NCBI GenBank assembly: GCA_021817625.1 | Contig: JAKASY010000215.1 | Span: 1-5,038, forward strand | Direction: 5' to 3' | Length of the DNA: 5,038 bases | From: Bacillota bacterium | GTDB taxonomy: Bacteria > Bacillota_E > JAJZYS01 > JAILZS01 | Part shown: piece after piece, positions 4,916 through 5,038 of the stretch | Layout of the letters: every line of letters starts with the position of its first letter | How positions within the stretch are numbered: position 1 is the first letter of the stretch | The notes under the pieces: generated by a model | What the model was told of the DNA's origin: nothing | What the model saw: the letters and a program-made list of their open reading frames with translations, nothing else | Databases searched by the model: none | Position numbers and translations under genes: made by a program

Positions 4916-5038
4916 TTGACGGAATATGAGCGCGCCCTTCCCCCGTGGGAGGAGCGACTGTTCCTGCCCGGCCCGACGCCGATCCCGTGGCCCGTCGCGC
5001 ACGCCATGGCCCGACCCATGACCGAGCTCCGCGGCGGC
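4916..5038 (+). CDS. Class V aminotransferase (alanine/serine-glyoxylate type), N-terminal part
   Basis: The frame starts at TTG 4916 behind a near-perfect AAGGAGG (4902-4908) seven bases upstream and runs to the window edge (41 codons visible). After a short leader (MTEYERALPPWEER) it has LFLPGPTPIPWPVAHAMARP followed by MTELRGG. The LxPGPTPxPxxVxxAMxRPM...RG pattern is the N-terminal signature of PLP-dependent class V aminotransferases of the alanine-glyoxylate/serine-glyoxylate/phosphoserine group. These transfer an amino group between small amino acids and 2-oxo acids in the cytoplasm. The PLP-binding lysine lies outside the window, so substrate cannot be assigned. No attenuator or T-box core is recognisable in the 129-base gap upstream. 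Confidence 0.85.
   Translation, partial: MTEYERALPPWEERLFLPGPTPIPWPVAHAMARPMTELRGG

Noticed and set aside
4301..5002. Minus-strand 233-codon frame
   Set aside because: Antisense to the foldase and the aminotransferase start, both recognised by motif on the plus strand.
1..5038. CRISPR array, insertion sequence or rRNA
   Set aside because: No regularly spaced repeats, transposase motifs, terminal inverted repeats or rRNA sequence were seen.

Overview
High-GC bacterial DNA, with GC content rising from left to right (about 58% by eye over the first 320 bases, clearly above 70% from about 2,000 onward). Strong Shine-Dalgarno sequences, several TTG/GTG starts, a membrane-anchored PrsA/SurA-type foldase and a class V aminotransferase fit a high-GC Firmicute of the Thermaerobacter/Symbiobacterium kind. 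That placement is inference; no marker gene here settles it.

Layout. (1) Bases 1-320 hold the 3' end of an unrecognised + strand gene, followed by a more AT-rich spacer. (2) Bases 393-426 are the 3' part of a tRNA gene, most like tRNA-Ser: variable-arm end, T-arm, acceptor 3' strand, G73 and CCA. No 5' half precedes it, and a short hairpin with a T-run follows. This is the usual scar of an integrative element inserted into a tRNA gene, so DNA left of about 400 is probably the end of an element and DNA to the right is host chromosome. (3) Bases 542-1807 carry four small genes of unknown function: two tandem single-helix membrane proteins on the minus strand (48 and 49 aa), a divergent four-helix membrane protein (126 aa), and a charged 63-aa soluble protein with a strong RBS, preceded by two matching inverted repeats. 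(4) Bases 1808-2091 show no supportable gene. (5) Bases 2092-3720 (minus) are a FUSC-family membrane transporter gene with a -1 and a compensating +1 frameshift about 200 bases apart, plus an in-frame stop just before the first recognisable helix; it is best treated as a pseudogene. (6) A roughly 340-base intergenic region follows, with phased CTAAG repeats and a 16-bp palindrome. (7) Bases 4070-4786 encode a membrane-anchored SurA/PrsA-like chaperone lacking the parvulin domain. (8) From 4916 to the window end is the start of a class V aminotransferase.

No complete pathway is present. The right half looks like chromosomal backbone (envelope protein folding, amino-acid metabolism, a decayed efflux gene). 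The left half looks like a tRNA-associated insertion point next to small genes of unknown role. I found no convincing complete new system; the points most worth checking are the tRNA-fragment boundary, the cluster of small genes beside it, the compensated frameshifts, and the parvulin-less foldase.
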